From NCBI GenBank assembly GCA_933228675.1, contig OW121741.1, positions 58,694,037 through 58,758,036 of the forward strand: a DNA stretch of 64,000 nucleotides, in the 5' to 3' direction. Source of the stretch: Stomorhina lunata (lineage: Eukaryota > Arthropoda > Insecta > Diptera > Rhiniidae). Both the position numbers and the translations under genes were made by a program. Shown here one piece after another: positions 40,312 through 52,130 of this stretch. How positions within the stretch are numbered: position 1 is the first letter of the stretch; each line of letters opens with the position of its first letter. The notes under the pieces were generated by a model. That model was given only the letters and a program-made list of their open reading frames with translations. It was not told where the DNA came from and made no database searches.

Positions 40312-42698
40312 ATGCCACCACCTGTGCGCCGGAGCCCAGTGAACTTGAAAAGCGCAGTCAGTGCCGACACAGTAACATCTGATCCTCATGATCATGAAAT
40401 AAGTGTTACAAGCGATCACAGTGGTAATACAGCAAGTACACCAAGAGCAACAAATCATCAAGGAATGCTGCCAGCAACAAACACAAATAAAAGTGCTATT
40501 GCCGCCAGCACAGAAATGCCTAAGGGAAACTGTGGGGATAAAAAGAAGTCATCTGGGAAACAATTCATCGCTGGAAGTGCCACCATGACATCCGATGCCA
40601 CATGTAAGTCGCCTTCTACAAGCAAGCAGCCATCAACGTCTAATGACTCCGTCATACTATTAGAGATGCAAAACCAAATGGCTTACTTGAAACGCCAGCT
40701 TCACGAGTCGCAAACACAACTCCTGGAAAGCAGACGCCAATGTCAACAAATGGAAGCTTCACTCCATAAGGTAAGTGACCATAACCCCATTCCTATAGAA
40801 AAGCCAAATAGATCCGCCATTGACTTTATTACAACAACCGATGCCCGAAATACACAAGCTTCACACACATCGACAACATCAGCAGCCATTACACCTACAC
40901 GGCCTCTGCCAACTTCAGCCGCCAGCATCAACCCGCCGTCGACGCAAACTGCATCTACTGATTTTAACACATACACTCCACTTGTAACAAATAATATCAT
41001 GCCGCCATCTTACAATTATATTAACTCCAGCCAACAACAACCTGTTTTCATCCACATGAAATGCAATACGTAATGCCTCGCAAACTACAAGACTTGCCAG
41101 AATTTAGCGGTGAACCCGAAGACTGGCCATTGTTTCATACGGCTTTTATTCAGTCAACAACTACATATGGATATACGAATTTTGAAAACAATCAGCGATT
41201 GCAAAAATGTCTTAAGGGTGAAGCCATGGACATAGTCAAGTCATTACTTATTCATCCCGATAACACAAGCGTTGTTATAGACCAGCTAAAATTTCGCTTC
41301 GGAAGGCCAGAACAACTTATATACAGCCAATTGAGAAAAGTAAAGGAACTGCCGCCTATAAATGAAAACAATTTAGCGAAATTAGTGCCGTTTTCAACAA
41401 AGGTAAAAAACTTATCAGTGTTTCTTAAATCCGTTGATGGTCAACAGCACATAGCTAACCCAACACTTCTTGAAGAAATAATATCAAAGCTCCCCATGAG
41501 TAAAAGACTAGAATGGGCCAAAATAGCAGTAAATATTAACCAGTACCCTACAATTGAACATTTAAGTGAGTGGTTAAGTGAAGTGGCAAATTTAATATGC
41601 TTGATACAAGATGTAAGTAATACTGAATCAAAACGCCGAGTGCCCCACGCGACAGAAAGGGTTCAGCAGTGTCCAGTATGCAAAGAAAGCCACAAAATAT
41701 ACGACTGCCATACATTTCTAAATTTTAAAGTGGGTGAACGTTGGTCCACTGTGAAAAAGCTCCGTGCTTGCTTTTCGTGTTTAAACATCGGACATTCGGC
41801 TCGTGAGTGTCGTAGAAAGAAATTATGCTCTGTAGGTGGATGCCAACGTAAGCATAATAAGTTGTTGCATGAACATATTTCTATTGTCTCTACTGACGCA
41901 CAACCGAATACGAGTGAAGCGAACCATAACGTATTAAGCTGCTCCAACGATAATAAGAAATTACTGTTTCGTGTACTGCCAGTTACACTATATGGTGAAA
42001 AATGTAGTGTTGATATTTACGCTTTATTTGACGATGGGTCTTCCATTACCATGTTGGATAAAGAAATTGCCGACTGCGTTGGTGTGCGTGGTAAAAAAAG
42101 CGACTTGAACATTCAGTGGTTTGGTGGTAGATCTGCTCGAGAGTCTTCAATGACATTCAATTTAAAGATAAGTGGAGCTGAGAAAAATAAGCGTCACCTT
42201 CTCAAAAACGTTTATGCCGTTTCAAATTTGAATTTGCCCATACAAAGCCTCAGTGAGGATGAAATCAAAGCGAGTTTAAATTATTTACCCCGCATTTCTA
42301 TAAAACCATATGCAAACGTAACTCCAAAGCTGTTGATTGGTCTAGATCATGCCCACCTAGGGTTACCATTAAGCTTAAAAACTGACAATCTATCTGGACC
42401 TTTCGCATGCAATACGGAGTTAGGATGGATCGTGTATGGACCATGTAAATCATTATCGCCTCCATTACATTCGTGCCTTTTTGTGCATGCTGAAGAAGAG
42501 AAAGAAATTTACAAAATGGTTGAAAATTACTTTAATATAGAGAATATGGGCGTCCGGGCTGCTCCTCCGATTGAAAGCGATGACGATATCAGAGCCAAAA
42601 GAATTCTCTACGAAACAACAAAGCGTGTTGGTAATCGCTTTCAAACAGGCCTTTTATGGAAAAATGATAAAATAAAGTTGCCAGACAGCTATCAATAA
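40312..42698 (+). pseudogene. gag: BEL/Pao gag and protease, frame-broken
   Basis: The ATG at 40312 opens a serine/threonine-rich N-terminal part with a short coiled coil (LEMQNQMAYLKRQLHESQTQ). It stops at 41073 but continues in the -1 frame from about 41061: MPRKLQDLPEFSGEPEDWPL, the BEL gag domain, then knuckles CPVCKESHKIYDC, CFSCLNIGHSAREC and CSVGGCQRKHNKLLHEH (about 41670-41875). The protease is recognisable as ALFDDGSSITMLDK (about 42025), with Asp-Asp-Gly-Ser in place of the usual Asp-Ser/Thr-Gly. GWIVYGP follows. A TAA at 42696-42698 interrupts the frame before RT. Confidence 0.88.
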
Positions 42699-45600
42699 GC
42701 ACTTGGCCGCCTTGAAGGCATTGAAAAGAAAATGCGACGCGATTTAAACTTTTGTGCAGCTTACAGTGAAATAATAAACAAATATGTAGAAAAAGGTTAC
42801 GTGCGTAAAGTGTCGCCAGAAGATATTTGCCTGACATCGGAAAAGAAGTGGTATTTACCACATTTTGGTGTTATTAATCCCAATAAGAATAATAAAAAAA
42901 TAAGGTTGGTTTTCGATGCTGCAGCAAAGGTAAATGGAACGTCTTTAAACGATAATTTACTGAAAGGTCCCCAATATATCTCGTCATTAACCGCCATTCT
43001 ATATAATTTCCGGAGCAGGAAGGTTGCTGTCTGTGCGGACATTCGTGAAATGTTTCACCAAGTCATCATACAACCGAGTGACCGAATATCACAACGTTTC
43101 CTATGGAGAAATGGTGATCAAAACAACAAACCCGATGAATATGAAATGACTGTTATGACATTTGGAGCCTCTTGCTCGCCGTATTCAGCCATACACGTAA
43201 TGAAGGCTAATGCTAAGGAACACCATGACTGCAATCCGAGGGCAATAGACGCCATATTGAACAACCACTACATTGATGACTTTGTAGATAGTTTTGACTC
43301 AATTGAAGAGGCTATTGAAATTTCAAAGGAAGTTAGAGAGATTCAGAAAAACGGAGGTTTCGAGCTTAGAGGTTTTACGTCAAACTCGAAAAGTGTCTCC
43401 AGGGCTCTAGATGGTGCTTCATCTTTAAAAACTATTGCAACTACTAACGTCATGGAAAAGGTATTGGGCCTTTACTGGGATCCAGCCTCTGATACATTTA
43501 GGTTTAATTTGAAATTTAATAAAGTCAATCAAGATGTTATATCTGGAATGAAAAGGCCTACAAAGCGTCAAATATTAAGCGTTATTATGTCGACATTCGA
43601 TCCTTTGGGATTTTTAAGCAATTTTACTGTGGGAGGAAAACTAGTACTACGCAGCCTATGGAAACGTGATATCAGATGGGATGTGCCTATTCCTGACGAT
43701 ATAAACGTAAGTTGGGAACGATGGCGGTTACAGCTTCAAAATATCTCACATTTCCGTTTGCCACGATTTTACTGCCTAACTGAAAAGATTAAACAAATTC
43801 AGCTGCATATATTTGTAGACTCCAGTGAGAAGCCTTTGCTGCTGTTGCTTATTGGAGATTCGTCGCTATGGATGGAACTGTTAATGTAAGTTTTATCTGC
43901 TCGAAAACCAAATGTGCACCCCTAAAGAAAACTTCGATTCCCCGCCTAGAATTACAAGCCGCAGTCCTTGGAACAAGAATAAAAGAAAATATTATTAATG
44001 AGCATAAATTTGTACCAGAAACAACAGTATTATGGAGCGACTCGACAACAGTATTAAAATGGATTTCGAGTAGTAATAGGAATTATAAACCGTACGTAGC
44101 TCATAGAATAGCAGAAATATTAGCGACAACCAATACTGATAACTGGAAATGGGTCTCCTCTGGAGACAACGTAGACGATGATGTCACTAGAAGTTTTAAT
44201 AATATTGATTTCTCCATAACATCACGGTGGAAAAACGGCCCAAAGTTCTTGGAACAAAATGAAAATCAATGGCCAAGTTATACAATTAAATCGCCTCCCC
44301 TAGAGGAACAATTCGAAGAAGAAATTCGTCCTAAAGTTGCATTTTTAGTTATTCAAAATAATTTTATAAGTTTTGAAAGATTTTCATCATTTACCCGAAT
44401 GAAAAGAGCGATGGGGTAGATTCTTCGATTTATAAACCGGTGTCGAAAGAAATATAATGATTCCGAGTTATATGGGCTCACTTCATGTGAACTTGAATCC
44501 GCTGAAAAAAAGTTATGTATGCTAGTCCAACGAGAATCATTTCCGGTCGAAATTGAATGCATAAAAAATGGACAACCAGTCCAAAAAACGAGTAGTTTGT
44601 TGTATCTGACGCCTTATGCCGACGATGATGGTATCTTAAGAGTATATGGACGAATAGATGCCGCTAGTTTTTTGCCTTACAGTTTGCGGAGGCCTATTAT
44701 ATTGCCTAAGAACCACAGGTTCACAAGACTTTTAGTATTGCATCAGCACTGCCTCATGAAACACCAAAATCACGAAGCAACTATCTCTCAAATACGCAAT
44801 AAGTATTGGATTCCTCAATTAAGGACTCTGCTCCGGTCTGCCATCTCCAGCTGCCAGATTTGTAAAAAAAAATGCTAATTCAATAGCACCACTTATGGGG
44901 CAACTGCCACTCGATCGTCTTGAGCCATATGTGGAGCCCTTTAAGTACACAGGTCTAGACTACTTTGGGCCGATAAACGTGTCGATTGGAAGAAGGACAG
45001 AGAAAAGGTGGGTGGCGCTATTTACTTGCCTCACAATAAGGGCCATCCATTTAGAATTAGCGCACGACTTAACAACAGATTCTTGCATAATTGTCATGCG
45101 CAACTTTATGAATCGTCGAGGTGCTCCAGCACGAATCCGTTCTGACAATGGGAAGAATTTTGTAGGTGCTGATGAAAAAGCGAAACGGTTTGGAGAAGTA
45201 TTTGACATGGGACACGTTCTGCAATCTCTTCTAATTGAAGCCGAAGGAATAATTAATTCACGTCCACTCACGCACCTACCAATAAGTCCTCATGATGAGG
45301 AGCCACTTACTCCAAATCATTTTCTGATTGGAAGAGGAAACGTTGCAGCAACACCTTCTATAAATGAACCTGATGTAAAACTCTTCTCCCTGAAGAAACA
45401 GTGGCGTGTTGCAAGAAGTTTGCGAGACAGATTTTGGAAGCGGTGGATTGCAGAATATTTGCCTACGTTAACCAGAAGGGTTAAATGGTGTGAGCGCACA
45501 GCTCCTATCGAAGTTGGTAATACGGTGTTTATCTGCGACCCTAATATCCCACGAAGTCAATGGCGGAGAGGTGTGGTCACTTGCGCCCATCTTGGTGATG

Positions 45601-45737
45601 ACGGCATTGCAAGAAGAGCTGAAGTGAAGACTGCATCCGGTAGCCTGCAACGGCCTGTGTCCAAGTTAGCGGTTCTGGACGTGGATGATGTTGAAGCTGA
45701 TTGCTCCACGGGGATGGGAGTGTTAAGGAACCACTGA
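42699..45737 (+). pseudogene. pol: BEL/Pao RT, RNase H and integrase, several breaks
   Basis: The RT runs from about 42732 (IRLVFDAAAKVNGTSLND, ADIREMFHQVII) with catalytic YIDD near 43270. A one-base frame break lies near 43830 at the RNase H start (FVDSSEK). RNase H (IPRLELQAAVLG, WSDSTTVLKWI) then reads to a TAG at 44417-44419. A further frame break lies in an A run near 44866. Integrase keeps GLDYFGP and RSDNGKNFVGA, but the sequence jumps from there to LLIEAEGIINSRPL, so about 70 codons with the third catalytic Glu are gone. The C-terminus (PVSKLAVLDVD) runs into the 3' LTR. Confidence 0.88.
45709..45720 (+). promoter_or_regulatory. Polypurine tract of the BEL/Pao element
   Basis: CGGGGATGGGAG lies directly against the TG of the 3' LTR and inside the end of pol. 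Confidence 0.8.
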
Positions 45738-46067
45738 TCTCAACGATGTCCATGAACAGCGGTTGATTTGTTTGCCAATTTTATTATTAATGTTTGATTG
45801 TTTTTGACATTTGTTTTGTAAACCGCTCCTTTGTCCTCTTCTTTGATCTTGTCATTTGCTTTAAAATATAAAAAGAGAATGAGCTCTATTTCTTATTTGT
45901 CGTCGAAGAAGGAGGTACAAAACTGCGGTAAGTGTTTTCTAGTAACTTGTATGTAATTATTTTCTAACAGTACATTTTTTATAGAAATAAACGTTATTGC
46001 AAACATTAAATTTTTAGTTTGTATCTGTTCATCGCAAACCTCCTGACCTTCGTTGCGGTCAGCGACA
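45721..46067 (+). repeat. BEL/Pao 3' LTR (347 bp)
   Basis: Differs from the 5' copy at a few places (CGATGTCC against CGTTGTCC; CGAAGAAGG against CGAAAAAGG; TTTCTAGTAAC against TTTCTTGTTAAC). Confidence 0.93.
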
Positions 46068-46177
46068 CATACATAAGTACATACATATATACATACAAAC
46101 ATAAATACATACATAAATACATACATACATATATACATACAAACATACATATATACATACATACATACATATATACA

Positions 46178-46211
<34 letters not shown>

Positions 46212-46397
46212 CATACATACATACATGCATACATATATACATACATACATACATACATACATACATACATACATACATACATACATACATACATACATAC
46301 ATACATACATACATACATACATACATACATACATACATACATACATACATACATACATACATACATACATACATACATACATACATACATACATACA

Positions 46398-46431
<34 letters not shown>

Positions 46432-46665
46432 CATACATACATACATACATACATACATACATACATACATACATACATACATACATACATACATACATAC
46501 ATACATACATACATACATACATACATACATACATACATACATACATACATACATACATACATACATACATACATACATACATACATACATACATACATAC
46601 ATACATACATACATACATACATACATACATACATACATACATACATACATACATACATACATACA

Positions 46666-46696
<31 letters not shown>

Positions 46697-46715
46697 GTAC
46701 ATACATACAAGTACA
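46068..46715. repeat. (CATA)n microsatellite, right part
   Basis: About 640 bp of nearly pure CATA repeat. The long ORFs it creates on both strands are artefacts of the repeat. Confidence 0.98.
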
Positions 46716-46959
46716 TAAGTCAATTTAACATGTTAATGCTGGCAACATTATCATTATCTCTTGTCTCGTTATAGATACAAAACAACGAATTAATTATTCA
46801 TTGTTTCCTTCGGGTATTCGAATTTCTAAATCATGCTTTGTATGTTTTTAATATAAAAAAAACATTTTTATTCTTTTCTTAATGTTAAATTATGTTTATG
46901 TTATATAAAAACATATGTTATGTTATATAAAAACATTTATAATACAGTATAATAATAAA
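46716..46959 (+). repeat. Fragment of the MITE-like family
   Basis: Matches 34690-34930 (TTAACATGTTAATGCTGGCA, ACAAAACAACGAATTAATTA, TTCGGGTA-TCGAATTTCTAA). Confidence 0.8.
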
Positions 46960-46961
46960 TA

Positions 46962-47025
46962 CACTAGGGCCCCGACTTGCGTCGTTAATTGGGACCGGAG
47001 AATTGCGACGCAAATCGAATAACTT
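46962..47025 (+). repeat. pogo/Tigger-like terminal sequence
   Basis: CACTAGGGCCCCGACTTGCG after a TA dinucleotide matches the start of the element at 60184. An inverted GCGACGCAAATCG follows at about 47004. No transposase and no matching right end were found, so it is a fragment. Confidence 0.6.
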
Positions 47026-48058
47026 TTTTCCATATACTTGTATTAAAATTTAATTTATTGTGACCGAAAACTTAAAATAAAGCAATACATTTTATATTTT
47101 TTTTGATAAAAACATTTTTATTTATTTCATTTAATTCAACAAATTATTTTAATTATTATAAAGAAATAACAAAAAAAATTTGCATTAACGTAAAAAGAAT
47201 AAGCAAAAACTTGTCAAAATAAAAAATCTTTGTCTTCATTACCAGCTGACAGTCGTTTAAAGTACGAAGTAAATGTAGATCAATGTTGGGCAAAGTCTCT
47301 CTAAGGGGTAGTAAAATACAAAATAAGAGAGAATCAGAGAGACTTTGCCCAATATTGATGTAGATTAATAAAGGATAGGGATACAAAAACATAAAAAAAA
47401 AACTATGGTGGATAAGTTCGTCTAACTGAATCGATCATATGGTCATAGGTGAAATCGAAATGAGTGTTAACATAATTCTCGTTTTCCATTTCGCTTAAGA
47501 ATTCAGTTAAATAGATGATCTTAACTACTGTCATCTTAACAGTTGGTGACACCAGTGTGCTGATGAAGTCCGTAGCGGAACAGAAAATGCAGCATTCCAC
47601 ACTGCTAAGTGTCACATAGTTTTTTCAGTATTACTAAAAATTATTGATCTAATTTAAAAAATCATAAAATTTGAAAAATAAAAATTTATGATATGAACCT
47701 GAGATTCGAACCCACAACCTCTTAACATAAATTCTTGGTTCAACTAAAATTAATTTTTTCAATGAAAACAATGAATTTTTTCCATTAAAAAACAATAAAT
47801 TAACAAAAAAAAAAAATAACAAAAATTAATAAAAATCATTTATATGCACAAAACAAAAAAGAAATAATAAATAAATTAAAGATAAAAGTGCACTGGAACC
47901 TGTTTTTGTGCGGTAACTCGGTATACTTTATTTATTGTAGCTTATGTTAAGCTCTCTTCAGATGATGAATCCAAATGAACAAGACTTAAATCTATTTGAT
48001 TAGGTGGTCTTACTGTTTTATTGACAAACTTGTGTAAGGTTTGTTGAACTTTTAAAGA
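47026..48058. other. AT-rich DNA with one strong hairpin
   Basis: No gene recognised. It contains the hairpin at 47279-47359 and, near 47700-47725, a minus-strand sequence GGGTTCGAATCTCAGG like a tRNA T-arm, without a clear tRNA body. Confidence 0.5.
47279..47359 (+). repeat. Hairpin with 24-bp stem
   Basis: 47279-47302 pairs with 47336-47359 over 24 positions. The one mismatch is a G-T that would be a G-U pair in plus-strand RNA. The loop is 33 bases. It could be a MITE tip pair, an siRNA or miRNA-like precursor, or a chance inversion. Confidence 0.8.
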
Positions 48059-48560
48059 TTTTTATACCCTTCACCACCATAGGTGGAAAGGGTATATTGG
48101 GTTTGTGCTGATGTTTGTAACGCATAGAAATATTGGTCTGAGACCCACCTTTTAGTATACCAATCGACTTAGAATCACTCCCTGAGTTGTTTTAACGATG
48201 CCCGTCCGGCTGGTAAGCTGGCTGGCTGGCCGGTTATCCATGTAAGATTGTTATCATTGTACAGGTCGTAACTTTAAAGATAATTTCATGAAATATGGCA
48301 CAGGCTCATATTTTGGTCCGATGCCTATACTTTTTGGGCGAAATCGGATTACTATTTCGGGTACCTACCATAGGAATGCCTTCCCGGAATAGAGTTTTTG
48401 GTCCTTTGTAGCCACAAATTTACCTGTATTTTTATAATATTAAGCACAAATATTGCTTATGATTACCTTAATCAGTGTACCTAATTTTGTAGGAATCGGC
48501 CCATATTTGACCATACCTCCCATGCAAGACACATTCTCAAAAGACGTTTATGCCAGGGCT
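48059..48560 (+). mobile_element. DINE-like repeat, CTGG variant
   Basis: Opens with the terminal hairpin ATACCCTTCACCACCATAGGT, then TAGTATACCAATCGACTTAG and GCTGGCTGGCTGGCCGG. The 3' part is diverged and the TTCGGC hairpin end is not seen here. Confidence 0.65.
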
Positions 48561-49149
48561 ACTCAACGGGAGAACATCTTAAAATAATTATGTGTTTGTG
48601 GTTTTACATGTTTTAGTGTAAAAATAACCTTATGCATCGTTACCGATGAAATGTAAATCGAACAAAACATGTGTTAAAAGTAAAACAATGATATGAATAC
48701 ACAGAAATTTGAGCATTGGCAATGCAGGCTGAATAATTTCATGTGTGTTTGTTGTTGTATTTAAGAAATCTGAGCGACATCAACCTCCTTCGTTGAAAGC
48801 AGCAAAGAGACTAAGTAAAATATTATTGTTTTCCTTTCTCACTTATTGGAATTTGATTACAGTTCGTGTTATGTCTGTGAATATATGTTAAAAAGCCGAT
48901 TAGTACTCGGCTCCTGAGTACAAAGGCTGAGTAAGGCTGGTTTATGTACACATAAAAGCACAAAAACGTATATAACTCTGAAGATAAATGCATATGACTA
49001 CTAAAACTTTGCATAGATAATTATTTTGTATATATAAACCAATAACCAACAATCGGTCTACAATTGACCCTAGCTCCCATATAAGAACCTTAGCCGGAAA
49101 TGATATAAATCTCGTCAGGTTAACCCTTGATTTCGACACCCACTCGAAG
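48561..49149. other. Spacer, nothing recognised
   Basis: No gene or repeat boundary recognised. Confidence 0.4.
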
Positions 49150-49840
49150 AGTTAGGAAACTCCCGCCATGTTGCAATGAGAAGAATTTGATGAAGAAGTC
49201 CGAGCTGAAACTTGAATATGATAACGCGCTTCAAGAATACATTGACTTAGATCATATGAAACCCGTTCACTATAACCCGAACACATCTTCTAAAACCCTA
49301 TTATAACCCCATTATTTACACCATCATGCTGTTTTTCAAAATGGACCGAGTAACAACAAAAGTTCAAGTCGTTTTTAATCCTTCTAGCAAAACGTCGAAC
49401 GGGAACAGCTTAAATGATGCTCTATCCACTGGTCCTACCCTACAACAAGATTTAGTAGTATTAATATTGAAATGGCGCTTTTATAAAATCGTTTTTAATG
49501 CCGATATTACAAAAATGTACAGGCAAATATTATTAAACCCTACCCAAACACCCTATCAACGAATTTTATTTATAAAAAGCGTTAATGAACCCATTCAAGA
49601 TTATGAACTGCAAACAGTTACATTTGGCGTTAACTGTGCACCCTATCTGACTATTAGAACCCTACACGAATAAGCCAAAGATATTCAAAATACCCACCCA
49701 ATCGCAACAAAAATATTGCGAAACAACATGCATGGTGATGATGTCTTGGCTGGTGGTCATACTGTTGAAGAAGCCAGAACAGCCCAAACGCAGTTGATCT
49801 CAGCTCTTGACTTTGCTGGTTTTCCTCTACGAAAATGAAC
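49150..49840 (+). pseudogene. BEL/Pao reverse transcriptase fragment
   Basis: Reads VQVVFNPSSKTSNGNSLND, TGPTLQQDLVVLILKWR, FNADITKMYRQILLNP, TVTFGVNCAPYLTIRTLHE, stop (49671-49673), and on in frame to NNMHGDDVLAGG. The catalytic tetrapeptide has lost its tyrosine or valine (HGDD where BEL/Pao has YVDD). Weaker homology upstream from about 49150 (LQEYIDLDHM) contains stops. No RNase H or integrase follows. Confidence 0.8.
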
Positions 49841-50089
49841 TTCAAATACCAAGAACTTTTAAACGATTTACCCGAAGATCACCTTTTAAATGTCGATCTT
49901 CTAACCCTACGTCTTAGTCTAAGTTATTCTGCACACAACCCTAACAATATTAACTTTATTTGACTAACCCACTATTATCTTAACTGATTCTAATACACTA
50001 ACACAATTCAACATATCCATTTTTAACATTTCTTTAATTTAATCTTAATAGAAAATAGAACCTAACAACCAGCAATGATAATCGCCAAC

Positions 50090-50980
50090 GTTCCCGTCCA
50101 TCCAATACTCAACAGCAATCTCGGTCAAAAACCACAAAAATCAATCCACCCGAAAAAATAACACACACAAACGGCATTATGGATGCGGCATTTGCCAGGC
50201 AGATCATAGCTTATCTGCCTGCAAGAAATTTTTAAAGCTAAATTTAGCAGTGAAGTATAAGACCGCCGTTCGCCTTCATTATTGTGTAAGCTGCCTGGCC
50301 CGAAACCACTTAATTGTTGAATGTACCAGCAAGGCTGGGTGTACCAAGTGTAATGGCAAGCACCATACCCTTCTCCATGGACCGGCAAGGATATCAAAAG
50401 ACTTTAATAAAGACGCCAGTTCCAATATGCAAGAAAAGGAAACCCCAACACCAGCCCCGAGACGTTCACTAGTCACCATTTCTTCCACAACCATCGTACA
50501 AACCGCAATAACATGAACCTTCGAACCCACTCTCATGTTGCAAGTGGTGATGAGCAAAGGAAAAAAGATAGCACGAGCCGTTTTAAATCCCAGCCAGACC
50601 AAATCTAAAATTTCATCCTCGTTTGTGCACGACAGTTGGTTAAAGGCTTTTACCATTGATGACCAAGTTTACGTCAAGGCCCATTATAGCTCCGTATGCT
50701 GACCCAAATACTCAGTTTGAATTTTGTATGGAAGTGGTGAGGGATTAGCCAAGAAAACCATACGATTATGACCTGGATGAAGCCATAAAACATAAGGTTA
50801 AGCGAATCACCTTGGCGGACCCGGACTTCACCCGCAACACATCCATTGATATGGAAATAGGTGGAGACCTGTACACCACCATATTACAACCCAATATTAT
50901 CCACATCGATGGCGGATCCTTGATGATTCAAGATTCCACACTTGGTTGGTTGGTCATGGGATCCATTACACATTAAGAAT
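50090..50980 (+). pseudogene. BEL/Pao gag zinc-finger and protease-region fragment
   Basis: From 50184 one frame reads CGICQADHSLSACKKF, CVSCLARNHLIVEC and CTKCNGKHHTLLHG, the triple knuckle of BEL gag. Later pieces, with frame breaks, include ALTIDDQVY-like protease sequence and LGWLVMGSI (about 50943-50970), the motif after the protease. This is the part that should precede RT, yet it lies after the RT fragment at 49150-49840 on the same strand. Confidence 0.75.
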
Positions 50981-51084
50981 TATGCTGAAGTATTTATACC
51001 CTCCATTTACCCATATTACCCGATACCATACACCGAGCATACAAATATAATTGTTTTTTTCCTCTCTCTCCTCATAGGTTGCCA

Positions 51085-51240
51085 GGCGGGGGAGGATGTT
51101 CATTCGAACAAGGAAGTTTCCCCAACCCTGCACTTATTAACGCCCCCAAAAACTGTAGCCAACTTCACTTGCGAAAAACCTTCTCTCTCCCCAGCTTTAA
51201 CTTCAAAATCGTCCTCTTGTAATTTACTATTCTTTAAGTG
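51085..51240 (+). repeat. Possible polypurine tract and LTR start of the BEL relic
   Basis: GGCGGGGGAGGA at 51087-51098 is followed by TGTTCATTCGAACAAGG, as expected for the left edge of a 3' LTR. The right edge is not defined. Downstream DNA to about 51740 is AT-rich, without recognised features. Confidence 0.4.
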
Positions 51241-51869
51241 AAGTTGAAATCTCTTCGGTTTAAATACAGTATAAATTCAAATATTTAAGAAGTGGAAAAA
51301 TAATTTTGCTATATTAAAATAATTTTGCTAAAACTTCTGACTAAGCATTAAATAAAAAAAAAAAACTTGTTTTAAAAAAAGGTTAAAATCTTAATCTACT
51401 TAAATCTAAAACATAATCTTACAAAAAGTTAAAACCCTAAATCTATTGAAATATAAAACTTAAACCTAAGTAAAAATATTTAAAATCCTTATGTATCTTA
51501 GTTAAAAAATATAAAATTCCTATATCCAATTTAAACCTAAAACTAAATAAATAAAATTGTATTAAAATTAAAAAAATCTAAACTTAAAACTAATAATGCA
51601 CAAATTAAACCTTTAACCTCCAAGTTTTTGAAGTATATATTTATTCTAATTACTTATCTTTTATATAAGTTTAAAGGTGAATAAACACATAAGTTTTATT
51701 ATAACGTTTTAAGAAAATTCTTGTTTCTATTTACAGTACGTTTACACACGTAGGTGACTTCCCTGTCGTCAAATGAGTAGTTAACTACAAAAAAAGTTAG
51801 CTTTAAGTTAACATGTATCGACTATCTTAAAGTCAGCTACAATGCAATGCAGAATTTACATTACATAAA

Positions 51870-52029
51870 AGCTGTGTTTCAGAACTACCAATACTGTACA
51901 ATATTGTACAAGTTTTAATCAGAAACTACAGGAAAGTGTTCCTGTACTGAAAAAAAAAATAACTTAATTGTAATTTCTGGTTAAAAATTGTACAATATTG
52001 TACAGTATTGGTAGTTCTGGAACACAGCT
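51870..52029. repeat. Inverted repeat, arms about 60 bp
   Basis: AGCTGTGTTTCAGAACTACC with ATACTGTACAATATTGTAC returns inverted at 51985-52029 with few mismatches. Inside each arm GTACAATATTGTAC is itself a perfect 14-bp palindrome. Confidence 0.9.
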
Positions 52030-52130
52030 AAAGTGTATACAAACACTGAACAGTATGTTTTTTTAGAAATAATAGAAATATTTTTCTAAAAAACTTCAAC
52101 AAAGCAAAAAAACAGTTATTGTCATATAAT

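Larger units (their letters stand above)
39835..46067 (+). mobile_element. BEL/Pao element inserted in the (CATA)n tract
   Basis: LTRs of 348 and 347 bp (TGTTAAGG...CAGCGACA) with only a few differences, target duplication CATAC on both sides, gag and pol on the plus strand, and the polypurine tract CGGGGATGGGAG before the 3' LTR. The polyprotein is broken by frame shifts, two stops and a deletion, yet the LTR pair is still very similar. It was therefore probably copied as a defective element, or decayed quickly. It is only distantly related to the BEL element at 21259-28030. Confidence 0.93.

Noticed and set aside
46019..46774. Long ORFs on both strands made of YMYVC/YIHTYIHT repeats
   Set aside because: They are translations of a (CATA)n microsatellite, open in all frames; not genes.
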